Assembly (NCBI RefSeq): GCF_050624435.1
Contig: NC_134545.1
Location: 88,006,063 to 88,070,062 of the forward strand
Origin: Tenrec ecaudatus
Lineage: Eukaryota; Chordata; Mammalia; Afrosoricida; Tenrecidae
DNA length: 64,000 nt
Reading direction: 5' to 3'
The first letter of the stretch is position 1; each line of letters opens with the position of its first letter. The translations under genes and the position numbers were made by a program. Below the pieces are notes generated by a model, which was not told where the DNA came from, searched no databases, and saw nothing but the letters and a program-made list of their open reading frames with translations. Below, piece by piece: positions 44,541 through 56,484 of this stretch.

Positions 44541-46045
44541 CCTTGGATCACACAGGCTGGTGTGCTTCGTCCATGTGGACGAAGCTGACAGCTCGCTTAG
44601 ATGGCTGCTTGTTTGAAGACAAGCCTTTAGGACCTCAGAAGCTATTCTTTCTGATAGCTGAACACCATCAGTTTCTTCACCACGCTTTACTCTGTAGCAC
44701 CTCTATCTCCAGCGATCTCTTCATGAGGGCAAGTAGTGAGTATGGCCATGCCATACGAAGCGATGGTTCTTAGACTGAGATTAGATATTAAGTGTTATCC
44801 CCCAATCCCTTCATATATCTATGCTTTATATATGTCTCTGGCTCACTGCAGACACATCATTATCATTTTATCATATTGAACATTATAAATCATGCCATTA
44901 ATTTAGCCAATGGTATAGAATTTAAACCATTGGTGAGAAAAGGACATTATATAAGCATAAGCTGGTTTCAGACGGCAATACACAAATCGTTGACTTGCAC
45001 AGATTAAGCTCCGTTATTTACACAAACAATGGGGGTTGGGGATAGGGCAAAACGTTCACTAATACTCATTCCTAAGGGCAGAACCATGTCAAAAGCAAGC
45101 AAGGTGAGCATCAACACAGTAAATATCTGAACCCAAACCCCAATGACCACCACTCCCATAACCTTGGGGTAGCAGTCGCCTGCTTCTCACACTAGGGCGA
45201 TTCCGCCTTAAATCCAAGGGAGTCTTTCCGTTCCCTTAAATCTATAGGAGGGTTTGCGGTAAAGCCCAGTTCGCTCAGTGGCGCTTCAACATTGAATCCT
45301 TCTGGTGTGGCCTGTGAAGGATACTGTGCACCTTGAAAGGACAGAGTCTAAAGTTACAGTAGTCTATAGCACACAGTCTGGGTCACCAAGGACTGGATAG
45401 AAACTAGGTCAAGAGCGTCCAATTAGGAACACAGTACTGGGAATATTCTCCCCTTGAGTTCTATATAAGGATCGATACACGTTTTCGTTTTCCCCTCGTG
45501 CGAGCTTGCTCCACCCAGTTTACCCAGCAACAGAAGTGTAATCACCTTCTCCAAGAAATATGTGTCCTTCTACCCCCATCTTGACTTGAAGTTCCCGTGT
45601 TACTATCACTCTGGTTAGGCGCGTCTGCTGGTTTGGGGTGATCTTAGCACAATGTTATATGGTCTGCTCCCTCTCCCCTCCTCTTGAAAACAGACCCCGA
45701 CTGAGATGACGTCTCCCTGTTGAAGTGATTTGAAAAATGTACATATAAAGGGGGCCATATATGGCTGATGGTCACTAGGCAGGCTCGTTATCTCGTTGCT
45801 CGGGAGATGGGATTAGAAGATTGTATGCCCTGAGTACAGAAGCCTGCCTTTGTCCCGGTATTTACCCGCATAGTAGTGGACTGGCTGTCTTTGCCCTTGT
45901 GATTGACTAACTTCACGCAATATAATGGTTTGCACGTCCCTTCATGTCATGAGCTGTTTCATCGCTGTTTTTTTCAGGGATGCATAGTATTCCCTGGGTG
46001 TGTGTAGCAGCGTTTCTTTATCCATTCTTCTATTGATGGGCATGT
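44541..46045 (-). mobile_element. L1: 3' UTR joined to ORF2 end
   Basis: Left part matches the lineage 3' UTR reversed (TCACACAGGCTGGTGTGCTT, AGATGGCTGCTTGTTTG). The right part is ORF2 C-terminal sequence reversed (GATGCATAGTATTCCCTGGG, TCTATTGATGGGCATGTGGG). This copy anchors the L1 identity of the abundant 3' UTR family. It ends about 0.3 kb before the NEURL1 CpG island. Confidence 0.75.
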
Positions 46046-46261
46046 GGGCTGCCTTGACCTCATCAGTCTTGACCTGGGCCTGGTGTTAGGAGATAGCAGT
46101 AAATTAGAGTTACCTGTGATGTCCCAGAGAATTCTACCTGCTTGCTCTGTTTCAATAACAAGTTGCAGAATCCTGGGAGAAGAATGGGTTCAACCCCTGG
46201 AGACCCCAATCCCCGCCTATCACCCGGCCTGGGGGTGGTGTGGGATGGGGTGGGGGTGGGG

Positions 46262-46262
46262 T

Positions 46263-46297
<35 letters not shown>
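46262..46297. repeat. (GT)n microsatellite at CpG-island edge
   Basis: 17-18 GT units, preceded by GGGGTGGGGGTGGGGTGG. Confidence 0.97.
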
Positions 46298-46300
<3 letters not shown>

Positions 46301-46412
46301 TAGGGGGGTGCGTGAAGAACTTGTGGTGGCCTGGATCGCCGCGCGCCTCCGGGCCACATCTGGCCCAGCGGGCACGCGCGTGTCACCAAGACGCTCATTC
46401 AAAAGCGCAGCT

Positions 46413-46426
46413 GTCACCATAACAAC
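46413..46426. promoter_or_regulatory. X-box-like (RFX) motif in NEURL1 promoter
   Basis: GTCACCATAACAAC; its complement GTTGTTATGGTGAC differs from the palindromic RFX site GTTGCCATGGTAAC at 3 of 14 positions. About 600 bp upstream of the NEURL1 ATG. Similarity only. Confidence 0.25.
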
Positions 46427-47017
46427 CAGAACGAGGGAACCCAGGCGACGGCTCGGGGCTGGGTGGGGGGCCGGGGGGCGGGGGCGGTGGTTGCGCGTGG
46501 GACGCGGCAGGGGCGCGAGGCGTCGGCGGGGGGTCGGGGGACACACCAAAGACCGCTGGCGGGAGGGGGCCACGCACGTCGCCGCAGCGGCCGTCCCCGC
46601 GGGCGGGGAGCGAGCCTGCCGCCGGCCGCCGAGCCCCGGGCAGGCCGAGCCTCCGAGCGCCCTCCCGGACCCTGACTCTATGGCCCCGGGGGAGCGCGCC
46701 GGAGCGCCCGCGTCGCCCCCCACCAGCCCAAGTCCGAGCGCCGGCAGGAGAAAGCGGGGAGTCGGCGGGACCGCCCCCCGTCCCAGGGCCCACCCGGGAA
46801 TGGGAACCAACTAGCCGCCTCCGAGAAGCACCGGCGCGGGCAGGACCCGCCGAGCCAAGCCGGCCCGAGAGCTCCGAAAGCAGCCGCCGCCGCCGGGCAG
46901 CGGCCCTCCCCCGGCGGCGCGCTCCGGCGCGCGCACTCACCTTCGCCCAGCCCCGCGGCAGCCGCCAGCCTCGCCTGCACCCCGCCAGTGCCGAACCCCC
47001 GCCTGGGGCCGGATGCC

Positions 47018-47102
47018 ATGGGCAACAACCTCTCCAGCATCCCCTCTCTGCCCGGAGGAAACTCGAGCCGGGCGCCGCGGGGTCACCCCCAGATCGGCAA
47101 AG
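47018..47102 (+). CDS. NEURL1: NEURL1 coding exon 1 (neuralized-type E3 ligase, partial)
   Basis: ATG in GCC-ATG-G context opens MGNNLSSIPSLPGG and continues to HPQIGK, close to the human NEURL1 isoform 1 N-terminus, which also runs 28 residues before a phase-1 junction. The exon ends CAAAG followed by the donor GTAAGC at 47103. Gly2 with Ser6 (MGNNLS) fits an N-myristoylation signal, in line with membrane association of neuralized proteins. The NHR domains and C-terminal RING are encoded beyond the window. Known role: ubiquitin ligase acting on Notch ligands and on CPEB3 in neurons. A second ATG at 47013, 5 nt upstream and out of frame, is in poor context. An upstream GTG in the same frame is not used. 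Confidence 0.93.
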
Positions 47103-48042
47103 GTAAGCCGCGTCTGGAGGTCGGAAGGGCGCAGCTGGAGGACTGGGGCGCAGGTGCAGGGGCAGGTGGAGTGGCGGGGGAGGGAAGGGTCGGCAGGTGC
47201 CACCTGTTGTGTGGATTTGGAGACCAGAAACGCACCTCTGGCTTCGGAGGAGGGCTGAGGGTGGGGGGCTGCGGGCGCTGGGGGAAGAGAGGGGAGGATG
47301 GCATTCCGTGGGTCTGCGCAGCTCTCGCTGCCGACAGTGGGAACGTCACGTCACCCGGGTCCCCTCGGGCCAGGCCGTGGTGAGTCTAGGCTAGCGAGCC
47401 CTGGCGGGAAGGAAGGACACTCCCCCGGCCGCGAGGAGAGTGCTATCAATCGATCCCAGGTCCGGGATGGACAGCCAGACTGGAGGCACTAGTTGCCTTT
47501 CCAACGGGAGGTGTCTTGGAAATCCAGGCTTGACTGTCAGCAGCCCGGAGAGGGGTCGGGCTCCGGGGTCCTCTGCAGTGCTGACTTTGTGCACCCACCG
47601 AATCAGCGTGTTTTCCCTCTGACCCATAGGCCAAATGTCCAGCCGGCAGCCTAGAAAGAGGGGCTGGGCCCCTTGAAACACAGAGACATTTACTAGGAAG
47701 CTCTTTGCCCTCAAGTACCCTACCCCCTGAACCTTCAGGGGGCGTCCTAAGGCCAGCCTCGTGGCCATCCAACTTCTGCTATTTCTGACCTTTGAAAACA
47801 CTGCCGGGTTTCCCAGGCCCTGGACCCAATGAGTCTTCTCAGGAAGTGGTTTTTCCATCATCGATGGAACCAGGGACACCTTGTACATTCCGATCTTTAA
47901 GAACATTGGGTAGGAAATCTCTGGGCCAGGCAGAGAAGTCCTTGGGCTTTCACAAAGAACAACCCATTTTGGTACATCCCCCCCTTGGCATCCCCCCTGG
48001 TTATGAGAAGGATCATAAAAGTGTCCTTTGACATAAAACATT

Positions 48043-48614
48043 TGAGTTAGTTAGTTTATTGTGTCAACCTGGCTGATAAACACATGTGGGATTAATTGAA
48101 GGGCTGAGGGATTAAATGGCCTGGTGAGTCTCGCCTTTCTGGTTCTCGGGTCTCTTGCTCTTTGATCATCGCACCAGTGTGCGGCTGCCTTGCTTGTTCT
48201 GTGCCTCAATTTGCAAGCTACACTACCTGTGGGACACCTAACCCATGGACTGTGTTGCTGTAATTTGTGGTTCCTTCAAGACCTGCTTCGCCACACAATT
48301 GGAATTTACATCTCTTGAGCTGGGGATTGTCAGACCCTGTCATCTGGCTGACTGTTGGTGACCTGCCTTGCTGTTTGCTGCCTGTGCCTGGATAGCCTGA
48401 ATTGTTCTACAGAGGACTACCCGGTGGCCCTCAAGACTTGAAGGACTGCCAGTGTCTCACAACTATCTCACAGGAGTGAGTTGCACTGAGCCATTTGTAC
48501 TGCTTTATAATTTAACTGTTTATTTCTTGTGTTTTATATCTACCTGTGTATATATCTATATATATAATTATTAGCAATCTGGTTTTGTCTCTCTAGAGAA
48601 CCCTGTCTAACACA
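48043..48614 (+). mobile_element. ERVL MLT2-like solo LTR (family B)
   Basis: 572 bp, TGAGTTAGTTAG to CTGTCTAACACA, with perfect 5-bp duplication ACATT (48038-48042, 48615-48619). Confidence 0.88.
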
Positions 48615-48619
48615 ACATT

Positions 48620-51260
48620 CAAGTTTAGAAATAATTTTCACAAACACCTTTTCATGCGACCCCTTACCCTGCTCTGGATGCCTACCTTAGCTTAGTGAAT
48701 CAGACCCACAGCGGAGAAGTAAATCTGGCTTCAGGTCTGCAAGAGGTAGAACGAGGCGGTAGACTCACCTCTTCTGGCTCAGACTTCTGGCTGCTCTTTC
48801 ACTGGGCAGTGAAGCTTTTAAGACCCTGGGGAGAGGAGGAGGAGGACCACTTTCCAGCATCCTGATTCAACTCCTTCAGAAGTTCAGCTCAGGGAAGCCA
48901 GTGGACGTGCTGTCTTTCTGGAAATGTGTACGGTGCTGAAAAATAAAACAGCGTGGGTGGACCTTGTCATTTTACCTCCAGGAATTGATTCTAACGCAGT
49001 GGAGATCCAGGCAGATGCTTGTGCGCCAGGCTAGCATGTTCGGGGCAGTGCTGTGTGTACTAGGAAAACGACCTGGCTGCCCAGGAAGCAGGTTGCTTTT
49101 GGTGGAGGGCTGTGAAGTCATTAAGGTCAACTTTGGGATGAATATGTGGAAACTCGGGAAAACGCTCATGGCCCAATGACGGTGAGTGAGGCAAGCAGGG
49201 TACAGAATTGTATGGATCATACCATCTGATTTGTTAAAACAAAACAGACTCGAATACAAAACAAAACCACCACCACCACTGAAAGCAGCCAACAAGCCTG
49301 GAAGTTTCCCAAAGATTTTGTTTTTGTTTTTTTAAGTGAGCAATGGGCTCAGATAAGAGTCTTTTCTTTTGAAAAATTTGCCCTTTTTGGAAAACTTTAT
49401 GCTCAGCAAGGAAGGATTACTTTTATACTCCGAAAGAAGCTATGCGCTGTTTGCCTGTGTGAAAGTGGTTGGCTGTTTCCAAGAATTGGCAATTGATTGT
49501 TGATGATTGAGGAACCCCTGGGCATCACCCACTTCCTACCTCCTCCCTTGCAAGTGAGAAGAATGAAGGAGGAGGGTGATGGGGAGAGCGATTTGCCCAA
49601 ATTCCTGAGCAAGTCACTCAAGTAGCAAGGCCAGGCTCTGTCCTTCAGGGCCAGGGGTTAGCTGGGGGCCAGCCTGTTGACTGAACCTTTTAAGGTTCAA
49701 GTCTGCACCCGGAGGAGGCCCTGGCCCATCCTGCCCCGTGGGAAGCAGAGGAGGCCTCATTCATTGCTCTTCCTTGTATCTAAAGTTGGAGACTCTGGGG
49801 ATTGTGGGTCTTCTTGACTGAGGTCTTTGGGAAGGGTCAGGAGAGGGTCTGAGGTCCTCTGACCTCCCCTATCTCCCCTCTGGCACCCTTCACAGATTGA
49901 CCTGAGGAAGCCCTCTTACAAGGTCCCCCTAGTTTGTAGAGATCAGCTCTCCTTCTGTGGTTCTAAACGGTGGAGAGCTACCCTCAGGAATCTCCCTCCC
50001 ATTGCCTGTCTCTCTTCAGGCTGGATTTACTTGGGTCAGCTCTCCCTTGTCCCACCACACCATACCCGGATGGCCATGGAAATTTTGATTCTTCTCTTTC
50101 TCGGCCTGGAATGCAGGACAGTGGTGTGTGGCTCTAAAGGCCCCTGTGAATACCCTCTCTTCTTCACTCAGGTCCTCTTCGCCTCTTCCTCCTCATTTCT
50201 AGGGACCCATCCCCCTCTCCTCAACCTTTCTAGCATCATCACCTCCTTCTGTAATTGTTTGTGTTGACTCCAAATTCCCATTTACGTGCATCAACATTGA
50301 CCTAGAAGTCTTCTCGGACATGGCAGGGTCTCGGTGTTGACAGTTCCTAGCCGTGTGATTCTAAGATTGCTCATCTAGATTTCTGCTGGGACTGATTCTG
50401 TCCTCACCCAGAATTTAGCTGTGATTCTTATCAGCACCCATCCTGTAGAGGTGTGGGCAGAGGACAATTGTCTTGAGTTTCCACACCTTCTGTAACTGCG
50501 ATCTCGATTGACCTCTTGCCATTTTACAACGGGAAGAGACCTGGCATAATAGGGTGCCTGGGACGAATAGGGGGTCCAAGATCAGTCCGTCTGTTAGGTT
50601 GTCATGAAATGGGGCTCAGCTGTCACCTCTTGGCTAGTAGACTTTGGTTTTCTTCCTGGAGACGCAGTGGCTGGTGATTCCCACCAGAGGCTGACCAGCG
50701 TTGGTCAAGAAGGGTTTAGGAAAGCGACTGTGACAGAGCTCTGGGTTCTAGGCACCAGTAGGCAGTTGGCAAAGAGCTGCTACATGCTTGGCTCGGGGTT
50801 GAAGGCTCACAGGCTAAAGATCTACTTGGAAAGGCAAGGCGAAAACATCCCAAGGTCCCCAGAGGAACAAATGCAATCAAGTTCTTGCTTGGACTGTTGA
50901 GAGCCCAGATGTGTGGATAAAGCTCAGGGGCGGTGGGGGGTGGGGGGGTTTGAGCTGGACGTGGAGAGGTCTGTGAGAATGAACAAATGGCAGGGGAGTC
51001 CTAGGGGAGCGGGAGGACAGGCAGCAAAGTCCTGGAGGTGAGAATGACGAAGTGTGTGTATATCTCCACAGAGAGGGGGTGACTGCAACAGAGTCCACGC
51101 TTCAGAGAAAAGCACAAAGAATAAAGACCTTTCCCCTTCCTCCGGCCTTGGCTGGGTGCCTGCTGGGTGCTGAGTGTCGAGGGGAAGGCTGCGTGGACCG
51201 CCTTTAAGGAGAGTCATCCCCAGTGGTCACCCATGGATGGGGAATTGGATGGGTCACCAT
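48620..51260. other. NEURL1 intron, unassigned
   Basis: No exon or familiar repeat recognised. A G-rich patch at 50929-50950. Confidence 0.5.
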
Positions 51261-51511
51261 CTCTCTCTCTCTCATGTGTGTGTTAAAATTCACAGAACAC
51301 ACACATCACCATTTCACAGCATACAAGTCAGTGGCACTTTAATTTTCACAGTGCTGGGCAGCCATCACCATTGCCCAGTTACAGCACATTTTTCTCACCC
51401 CCAAAGGAAACCTTCTAATCCTTAGCAGTCAGGTCAGTCCCCATTCGCTCTTTCCCCCAGCACCTGCAAGCCAGTCATCTAGTGTCTGTCTCCATGGAGT
51501 TACCAAGGAGC

Positions 51512-51665
51512 CCGGTGGTGCAATGGTTATACACTCGACAACTAGCAGAAAGGTTAGTGGTTTGAATCCCCCAGCAGCTCTGTGGAAGGAGGGACCCGTG
51601 GATCTGCTCCTATCAGGTCAGTCTGGGAAGCTCCCCGGGGCAGTTGTACTCTGTCCCCTAGAATC
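51512..51665 (+). repeat. AfroSINE in L1M
   Basis: AGGAGCCCGGTGGTGCAATGG, TAGTGGTTTGAATCCCCC, GGGCAGTTGTACTCTGTCC. Confidence 0.85.
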
Positions 51666-51969
51666 CAGCACCAGGACTCTCCTCTTGTGAGTGTGCTCCG
51701 AAAGTAAGGATCGAACATGTGGCCTTTTGTGTCTGGCTTCTTTTCCTGTGCCTGACACATTGAAGGTTTTTCCACGTTGTAGCGTGAGTCAGTACCTCCT
51801 CTCTTTCCGTGGCTGAGTAACACTCCATGCAGACCTACCACACGGTCTCTATCCATTCATCCGTTGAGGCAAACGGGGCCTGTTTTTGCCCTTTGCCTAT
51901 TTTGATCCACGCTTCTGTGAACGTGACATTTGAATAAGCGTGTGTGGAGGTTTTTGTTTGAACACCTAC

Positions 51970-52460
51970 TGTGTTAGTCCGGGTACACTAGAGAAACAAA
52001 TTCATAGACCCTCATCTGTGTAAGAGAGAACTTTATATCAAAGAGCAATTATACATTAAGAAGACATCCCAGCCCAGTTCAGGTCAAGTTCATAAATCTG
52101 ATATTAGCCCATTACCAGTCGATAAATTCTTCTTCAGGTTCACGTTGCATATGCAATGACACCGAATGCAGGAAGAAAGATCACAGGCCAGGGGGTGGAA
52201 AGTCTTGTGGATCCAGTGGTGGAGGAAGCCTCTCAGCACTGATGTAGGTCTCCATGTGGCTCCTCCAGCCCCAGGGCTCTGGCTTCATCAGCGTAGCACG
52301 TCTGGCTTGTCAGCAGGAAGACGAAGCAGAGAGTATGGCTGCCCTCCAGTGAGCTCTTTATCTCCTTCATGCCTCCAAATGAGGTCATCAAGCTGCGACC
52401 TGATTGACAGGCTAGACTCCACCCCTTCAAAAGTTGACAGGTGGTTATGTAACTACCACA
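51970..52460 (-). mobile_element. ERVL-type solo LTR (family A) in L1M
   Basis: 491 bp, TGTGTTAGTCCGGG to AACTACCACA, flanked by CCTAC / CCTAA. Confidence 0.85.
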
Positions 52461-52544
52461 CCTAATTTCAGTTCTTTGGTGTATACCTAGGAGTGACCTC
52501 TTCTCTTTTGAAAGGGGGTGTTCTTGAAGCGGGCACTGCGGCAG

Positions 52545-53185
52545 GCCACTACTTGTGACAGACATAGACAACTGCCTGCCTCCAGTGTGATGACAGCCAG
52601 AGGCCTGTGGTTTTCAGTCTGTTTGCTGTGGTGGCTGTGGTGCCAGGCCAGGCTGAGGGAGGCGCTGCTAAGCTCAGCCTGCAGGGCCCCAATTGCTCTA
52701 AAGTGGCCTGGAGCGAATCACAGGTGTGAATTTGCAGAGTCGAAAGAGGGGGGTGGGTGTCCTCCTAGGACTAGGTCCTAGCCATTTACCTGCATTCACA
52801 TTCTCACCGTCAGCTCCCTGATTTGTCTCTTTTCTCCTTAACCTCCCCCCACCCCACCCCCATACTGCCACAGTGGCTATCTGAATTGGCATTTCTGGTC
52901 ATCCTCTAATGGCTGCTCCTCTTGACAACGGCCTTCCATGGCTTCATATGACTGCCACTGAATCAGGTATTGAAGGCCTCCATTCTGGGCCAACCCACAG
53001 ATAAGCCTGTTGCTTCTGTCTGGGCTCCTTCTTAGTTGTCATGGCGCTTGCAAATGAGGCGAGCTCATTGGCTCTCCACCCACAGCGCTGCAGGGGGTGG
53101 GCTGAGACAGCCCCAGGCTGCCCCCTAGGCATCCAGCCAGTTAGCCCAATTTTACCTTTGAACGTGTTTTGTTCATCAGCATAGT
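52545..53185. other. NEURL1 intron, unassigned
   Basis: Nothing recognised. Confidence 0.5.
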
Positions 53186-53189
53186 AATA

Positions 53190-53385
53190 TTTATAAGAGC
53201 TGCCACGTGTGGGGTGCTTACTGTGTGCCAAGTGCCACATGTAGATTACTTCCATTCGTGTCCTGTTGGCAACTGGCTGAGAGAGGGACTGCTGTCACCG
53301 TGCTGAGCTGGGGACAGAGGCGCCAAGAAGTGGAGTAACTTCGCACTTCATCATTGTGCCCGCTGTGTCCTGGGTTCAGCCTTCC
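53190..53385 (-). repeat. MIR SINE relic
   Basis: GGTGCTTACTGTGTGCCAAGTGCC and further reversed MIR order to TGTCCTGGGTTCAG. Confidence 0.65.
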
Positions 53386-53736
53386 ATTGTGGGAAAGGCT
53401 GGGAGGAGCACTCTCCTGAGGAAGAAAAGGTTATACTCTGGAGTTCTTAGGTTTTTAAAAAAATTCTTATTTTGGTGAAACTATCCAGAGCCAGACACAT
53501 CCCCATTCAACCATTTCTATGTGTACAGAAGTTACCTTTTCATGGTGTGTCATCATTCTTGCTGTTTCCTCCCCAATATTTGCTTTCGGGGTCTTGCTGC
53601 TTCTTTCTTCAGTCAGCCGGAGGTCCAAGAGGACTGGGCTCAAGTGTGGCATTCTGAGCCCCCTTGCTCCTTACACAACCGCCTGCAAGGTTTTAAACCA
53701 AATGGACCCTTTCGAGGAAATGTCTGTTCCTGTGAT

Positions 53737-53940
53737 CAATGGTTCTCAAAATGAGGTCTTTCCACCAGCTCCATCAATGTCAGCTAGTGTGTCTAAAATG
53801 TAGATTTCCAGCACCCCGCCCCCCGCGGCCCCAGTGCAGACCCATTGATTGGGTTTCTCGGGGATGAAGCTCCCACTTCTACAGGTTTAACAAGTTTCCC
53901 AGAGGTCACTCCGTCGGACCTCAAGGACTGAGAACCATTG
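53737..53940. mobile_element. Ancient hAT-Charlie MITE
   Basis: 204 bp with inverted ends CAATGGTTCTCAAA and TGAGAACCATTG and a body like eutherian-wide Charlie MITEs (AACAAGTTTCCCAGAGGTCACTC). Older and unlike SPIN; flanks share no 8-bp duplication. Confidence 0.7.
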
Positions 53941-53944
53941 AGCG

Positions 53945-54585
53945 AGTGGGGCCTCGGAACAGTCTCACCTGTGGGTGGATGGGGTGCAATTGTTAGGCAG
54001 ATAAGTGCAGGGTTGGGAATGTCCATTAACGCATGCCCAGAGAGCCCAGCACGAGAACAAAGGGCCACGCTGCACATGCTCAGAGGCCCAAGGCATTGTA
54101 GAGTACAGTTAGAAGGGCAGCGTCATGAGGGCCATGACCACAGAGGCCTGGGGACAAGAACAGAAGAACGGAAGAGCTGCTGCCCTTCCCTAGAACGTGG
54201 GCGCCCCAGTGGGGCGAGTAACAGGTCAGCTTTGCTGGGAGACTGAGAGCAGATGTCCCAGGGCCGAGGTGCTAGGCTGAGGAAGCTCGTCTTCATCCTG
54301 CGGGCAGTGGGAGCGTGGATGGCTTTTGAACAGAGGAGCGGAGTGATTTTATGGCTGTGGCAGCGGCATATAGGCAGAGAGGAGAAACTGAGGCATCTTG
54401 AGCTGCTGAATGTCAGGTGAAGGCAGCAGAGCTCTGTCCTGGGGGGCTGGCAGGGGGACAGCCAAGCTGACTGCCCCGTCCAGGGGTTCTGTGCAAAGAC
54501 GCTGGAGGCATTTCTGACCCTTAGCTGTGGCCTTTAGGACCACTGCTTACCAGTGAAAAGGAATTTCTAAGCAGCCCAAGTGCCC
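53945..54585. other. NEURL1 intron, unassigned
   Basis: Loosely resembles an ancient mammalian interspersed repeat in places (for example 54310-54350), not firm enough to name. Confidence 0.4.
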
Positions 54586-54589
54586 ATGC

Positions 54590-54720
54590 TGCCTACTATG
54601 CTAGGGACACTCACGTAGCTACTTCATTCCGTCTCCCAATAGCCCTGCAAAGTAGGCATTGCTGTTCTCAGGCCACGGACCGCAATCCAGATTAAGTTGG
54701 AATGGCAAGATTTAGGATTT
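54590..54720 (-). repeat. MIR SINE relic
   Basis: CTACTATGCTAGGGACACTC ... CCTGCAAAGTAGGCATTGC in reversed MIR order. Confidence 0.55.
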
Positions 54721-54724
54721 CAAT

Positions 54725-55790
54725 CTGTGACACTAGAGCCCACCGGGGGGATTTTCTGCACCTTGGGGACTTTCCCTGGGCAGGGGTGTCGAAGGATATG
54801 CCCATTTTTTAAGATGTGCACCCCGAGCTTTGGCTCTAATTCATGGAGCTGAAACTGAAACAGGGTGGCCGGAGGAAGTAAGAGAAAGAAGAAAGAGTGG
54901 AGAGGAAGGAAGGCAGGAACTGGGTACTGCCCAGGGGTGCCAGGGCTGCCCCTCCACCCCCGACATGCCAGCTGCCCGGTCTCTTTCCTGCTGGTCTGTG
55001 ACAGCCTCATTCTTGGACCTCCACACCCAGGGGCTAGAGGCTGAGGGGCTGCTTCTCTCTGCGCCGGTTGCTTTGGCAACCCTGGGCAGGATGCAAGTGG
55101 TCTCCTTGGTAACGCCTGGGAAACCTGCCTGCAGAGATGGAGGGAAGAGAACTGGCCGGTGGTCAGGTTGGGTGGCACAGGCCAACCACGGAGACAATGA
55201 TCAGGCCCTACTGGAGGCCCAAGCTTGCCTCACAGCCAGGGCTGCCTACTGGCCACCCCCCGCCTAGTAAGCCATAGTCTAGAGGGCCTGTGGGGCTGGG
55301 GACCTGCCTGGCCAGATGCATGGTCCAGACCAGAGGAGCCAATGGACCATCCCAGCAAGTGGGAGGGAGTGGGGGTGGGGAGACAGCATCCTAGCTTCTG
55401 GCTGACAGATCTAGCTCCTGGGTTTATTAAAAGATGCTTATCAGGGGTCATTACCCAGATCCTGCTGCTTCAGGAAATGAGCAGGTGCTGAGCCCTGTAG
55501 GGGGCGGAGCCAGGATCAAGGGCTAAGAGAGGGGGAGGAGGGAATCCACATGAGTCACTGGCAGGCAGGTGGGAGGCCGGGGCTGGCTCTCTGCTAATGC
55601 CAAGCTTCTGGCTCTGGGCTTGGGGAGCTGAAGTTCTCTAAGGGGGAGAGTTGGGAGAGGGTGAAAGGAGGGGGTGGGAGAACTCATTCTGTTGATTAGC
55701 AAATACCTAAGGATCCACTGATCATCATCCAGTGGCCAAACTCTCTCTCACCCAAGAGGCTTATCCTCCACCAGAGGAGGCATCTGAGAA
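54725..55790. other. NEURL1 intron, unassigned
   Basis: GC-rich unique sequence without recognised exon or repeat. Confidence 0.5.
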
Positions 55791-55799
55791 CAAAACGAC

Positions 55800-55985
55800 T
55801 AGATCCAAAAGGCCAGCTGTTCTAGAAACACCAGCCAGATCCTCCAGAGGAAAGATGGGACTTTCTACTCCCGTGAACAGTTGCAGTCTTGGAAACTCAC
55901 AGGGGCGGTTCTATCCCATCGTCCTATGGGGTTGCTGTGATTCGGCATCGACTCGACGGCAGTGAGTTTGTTTGAGTTTGAACAT
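55800..55985 (+). repeat. AfroSINE
   Basis: 3' two thirds, ending GGCATCGACTCGACGGCAG with TGAGTTTG: one of the least diverged copies here. Confidence 0.85.
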
Positions 55986-55989
55986 GCTA

Positions 55990-56140
55990 TGAGTAGGCTC
56001 TCTGGTGGCAAAGTGGTTACGAGTTGAGCCATAAGGTCCAAGGTTCGAAACCACGAGCCGCTCCATGGGAGAAAGACAGGGCTTTCTACTCCCATTATAG
56101 TCTGGAAACTCACAGGGGCAGTCCTACCTAGTTGGCAGTG
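55990..56140 (+). repeat. AfroSINE
   Basis: GCTCTCTGGTGGCAAAGTGG, CCAAGGTTCGAAACCACGAG, GGGGCAGTCCTACC. In tandem with the preceding copy. Confidence 0.82.
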
Positions 56141-56154
56141 AATAGTGAATAACA

Positions 56155-56345
56155 TGCTATGTATCAGAGCCTGGACTGAATGGTTTATACCTACATCCCC
56201 TTTAATTTTTACAACTGTTTAATATCCCCATTTGACAGATGACTAAATTGAGGTTTAGAAAGGTGAAGCTACATGGACAAAGCCACCTACCTGGTAGCAT
56301 GGGGCTGATTTACTAGCCAAGATCGCTCTCACTTTGACACTACTG
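56155..56345 (-). repeat. MIR SINE relic
   Basis: ATATCCCCATTTGACAGATG, TAAATTGAGGTTTAGAAAGG in reversed MIR order. Confidence 0.75.
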
Positions 56346-56484
56346 CTCTTGTCTTTAGTAAATAAACTTTTAAAATTTTAGAATAGTTTCTTACTGACAG
56401 AATTCTTTAAAAAGTAATACAGAAAGCCTCTGTAGATCCCATACCTAGTTTCCCTTCTTATTTATATCTTTCATCTGTATAAAC

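Larger units (their letters stand above)
46320..47400 (+). promoter_or_regulatory. NEURL1: CpG-island promoter and 5' UTR of NEURL1
   Basis: GC composition and CpG density jump abruptly at about 46.32 kb and fall after about 47.4 kb, the only such block in the window. The NEURL1 start codon lies inside it. A (GT)n tract (46262-46297) abuts its 5' edge. No TATA box is evident; a dispersed CpG-type start is likely. The transcription start cannot be fixed from sequence alone. Confidence 0.85.
51265..52540 (-). repeat. L1M (L1MB-like) relic split by SINE and LTR
   Basis: Parts 51265-51510, 51690-51969 and 52461-52540 read in order as reversed L1MB 3' end: GTTAAAATTCACAGAACAC, TGGCCTTTTGTGTCTGGCTTC, TTTGTTTGAACACCTAC, then GGTGTATACCTAGGAGTG. 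Confidence 0.8.

Noticed and set aside
46044-46814. 256-codon plus-strand open frame across the NEURL1 promoter
   Set aside because: It spans an L1 end, a (GT)n run and CpG-island DNA; GC-rich sequence lacks stops. No recognisable domain, and the composition follows the repeat.
53737-53940. Fifth SPIN copy
   Set aside because: The ends resemble hAT (CAATGGTTCTCA), but the body matches old Charlie MITEs, and there is no NTCTAGAN duplication.
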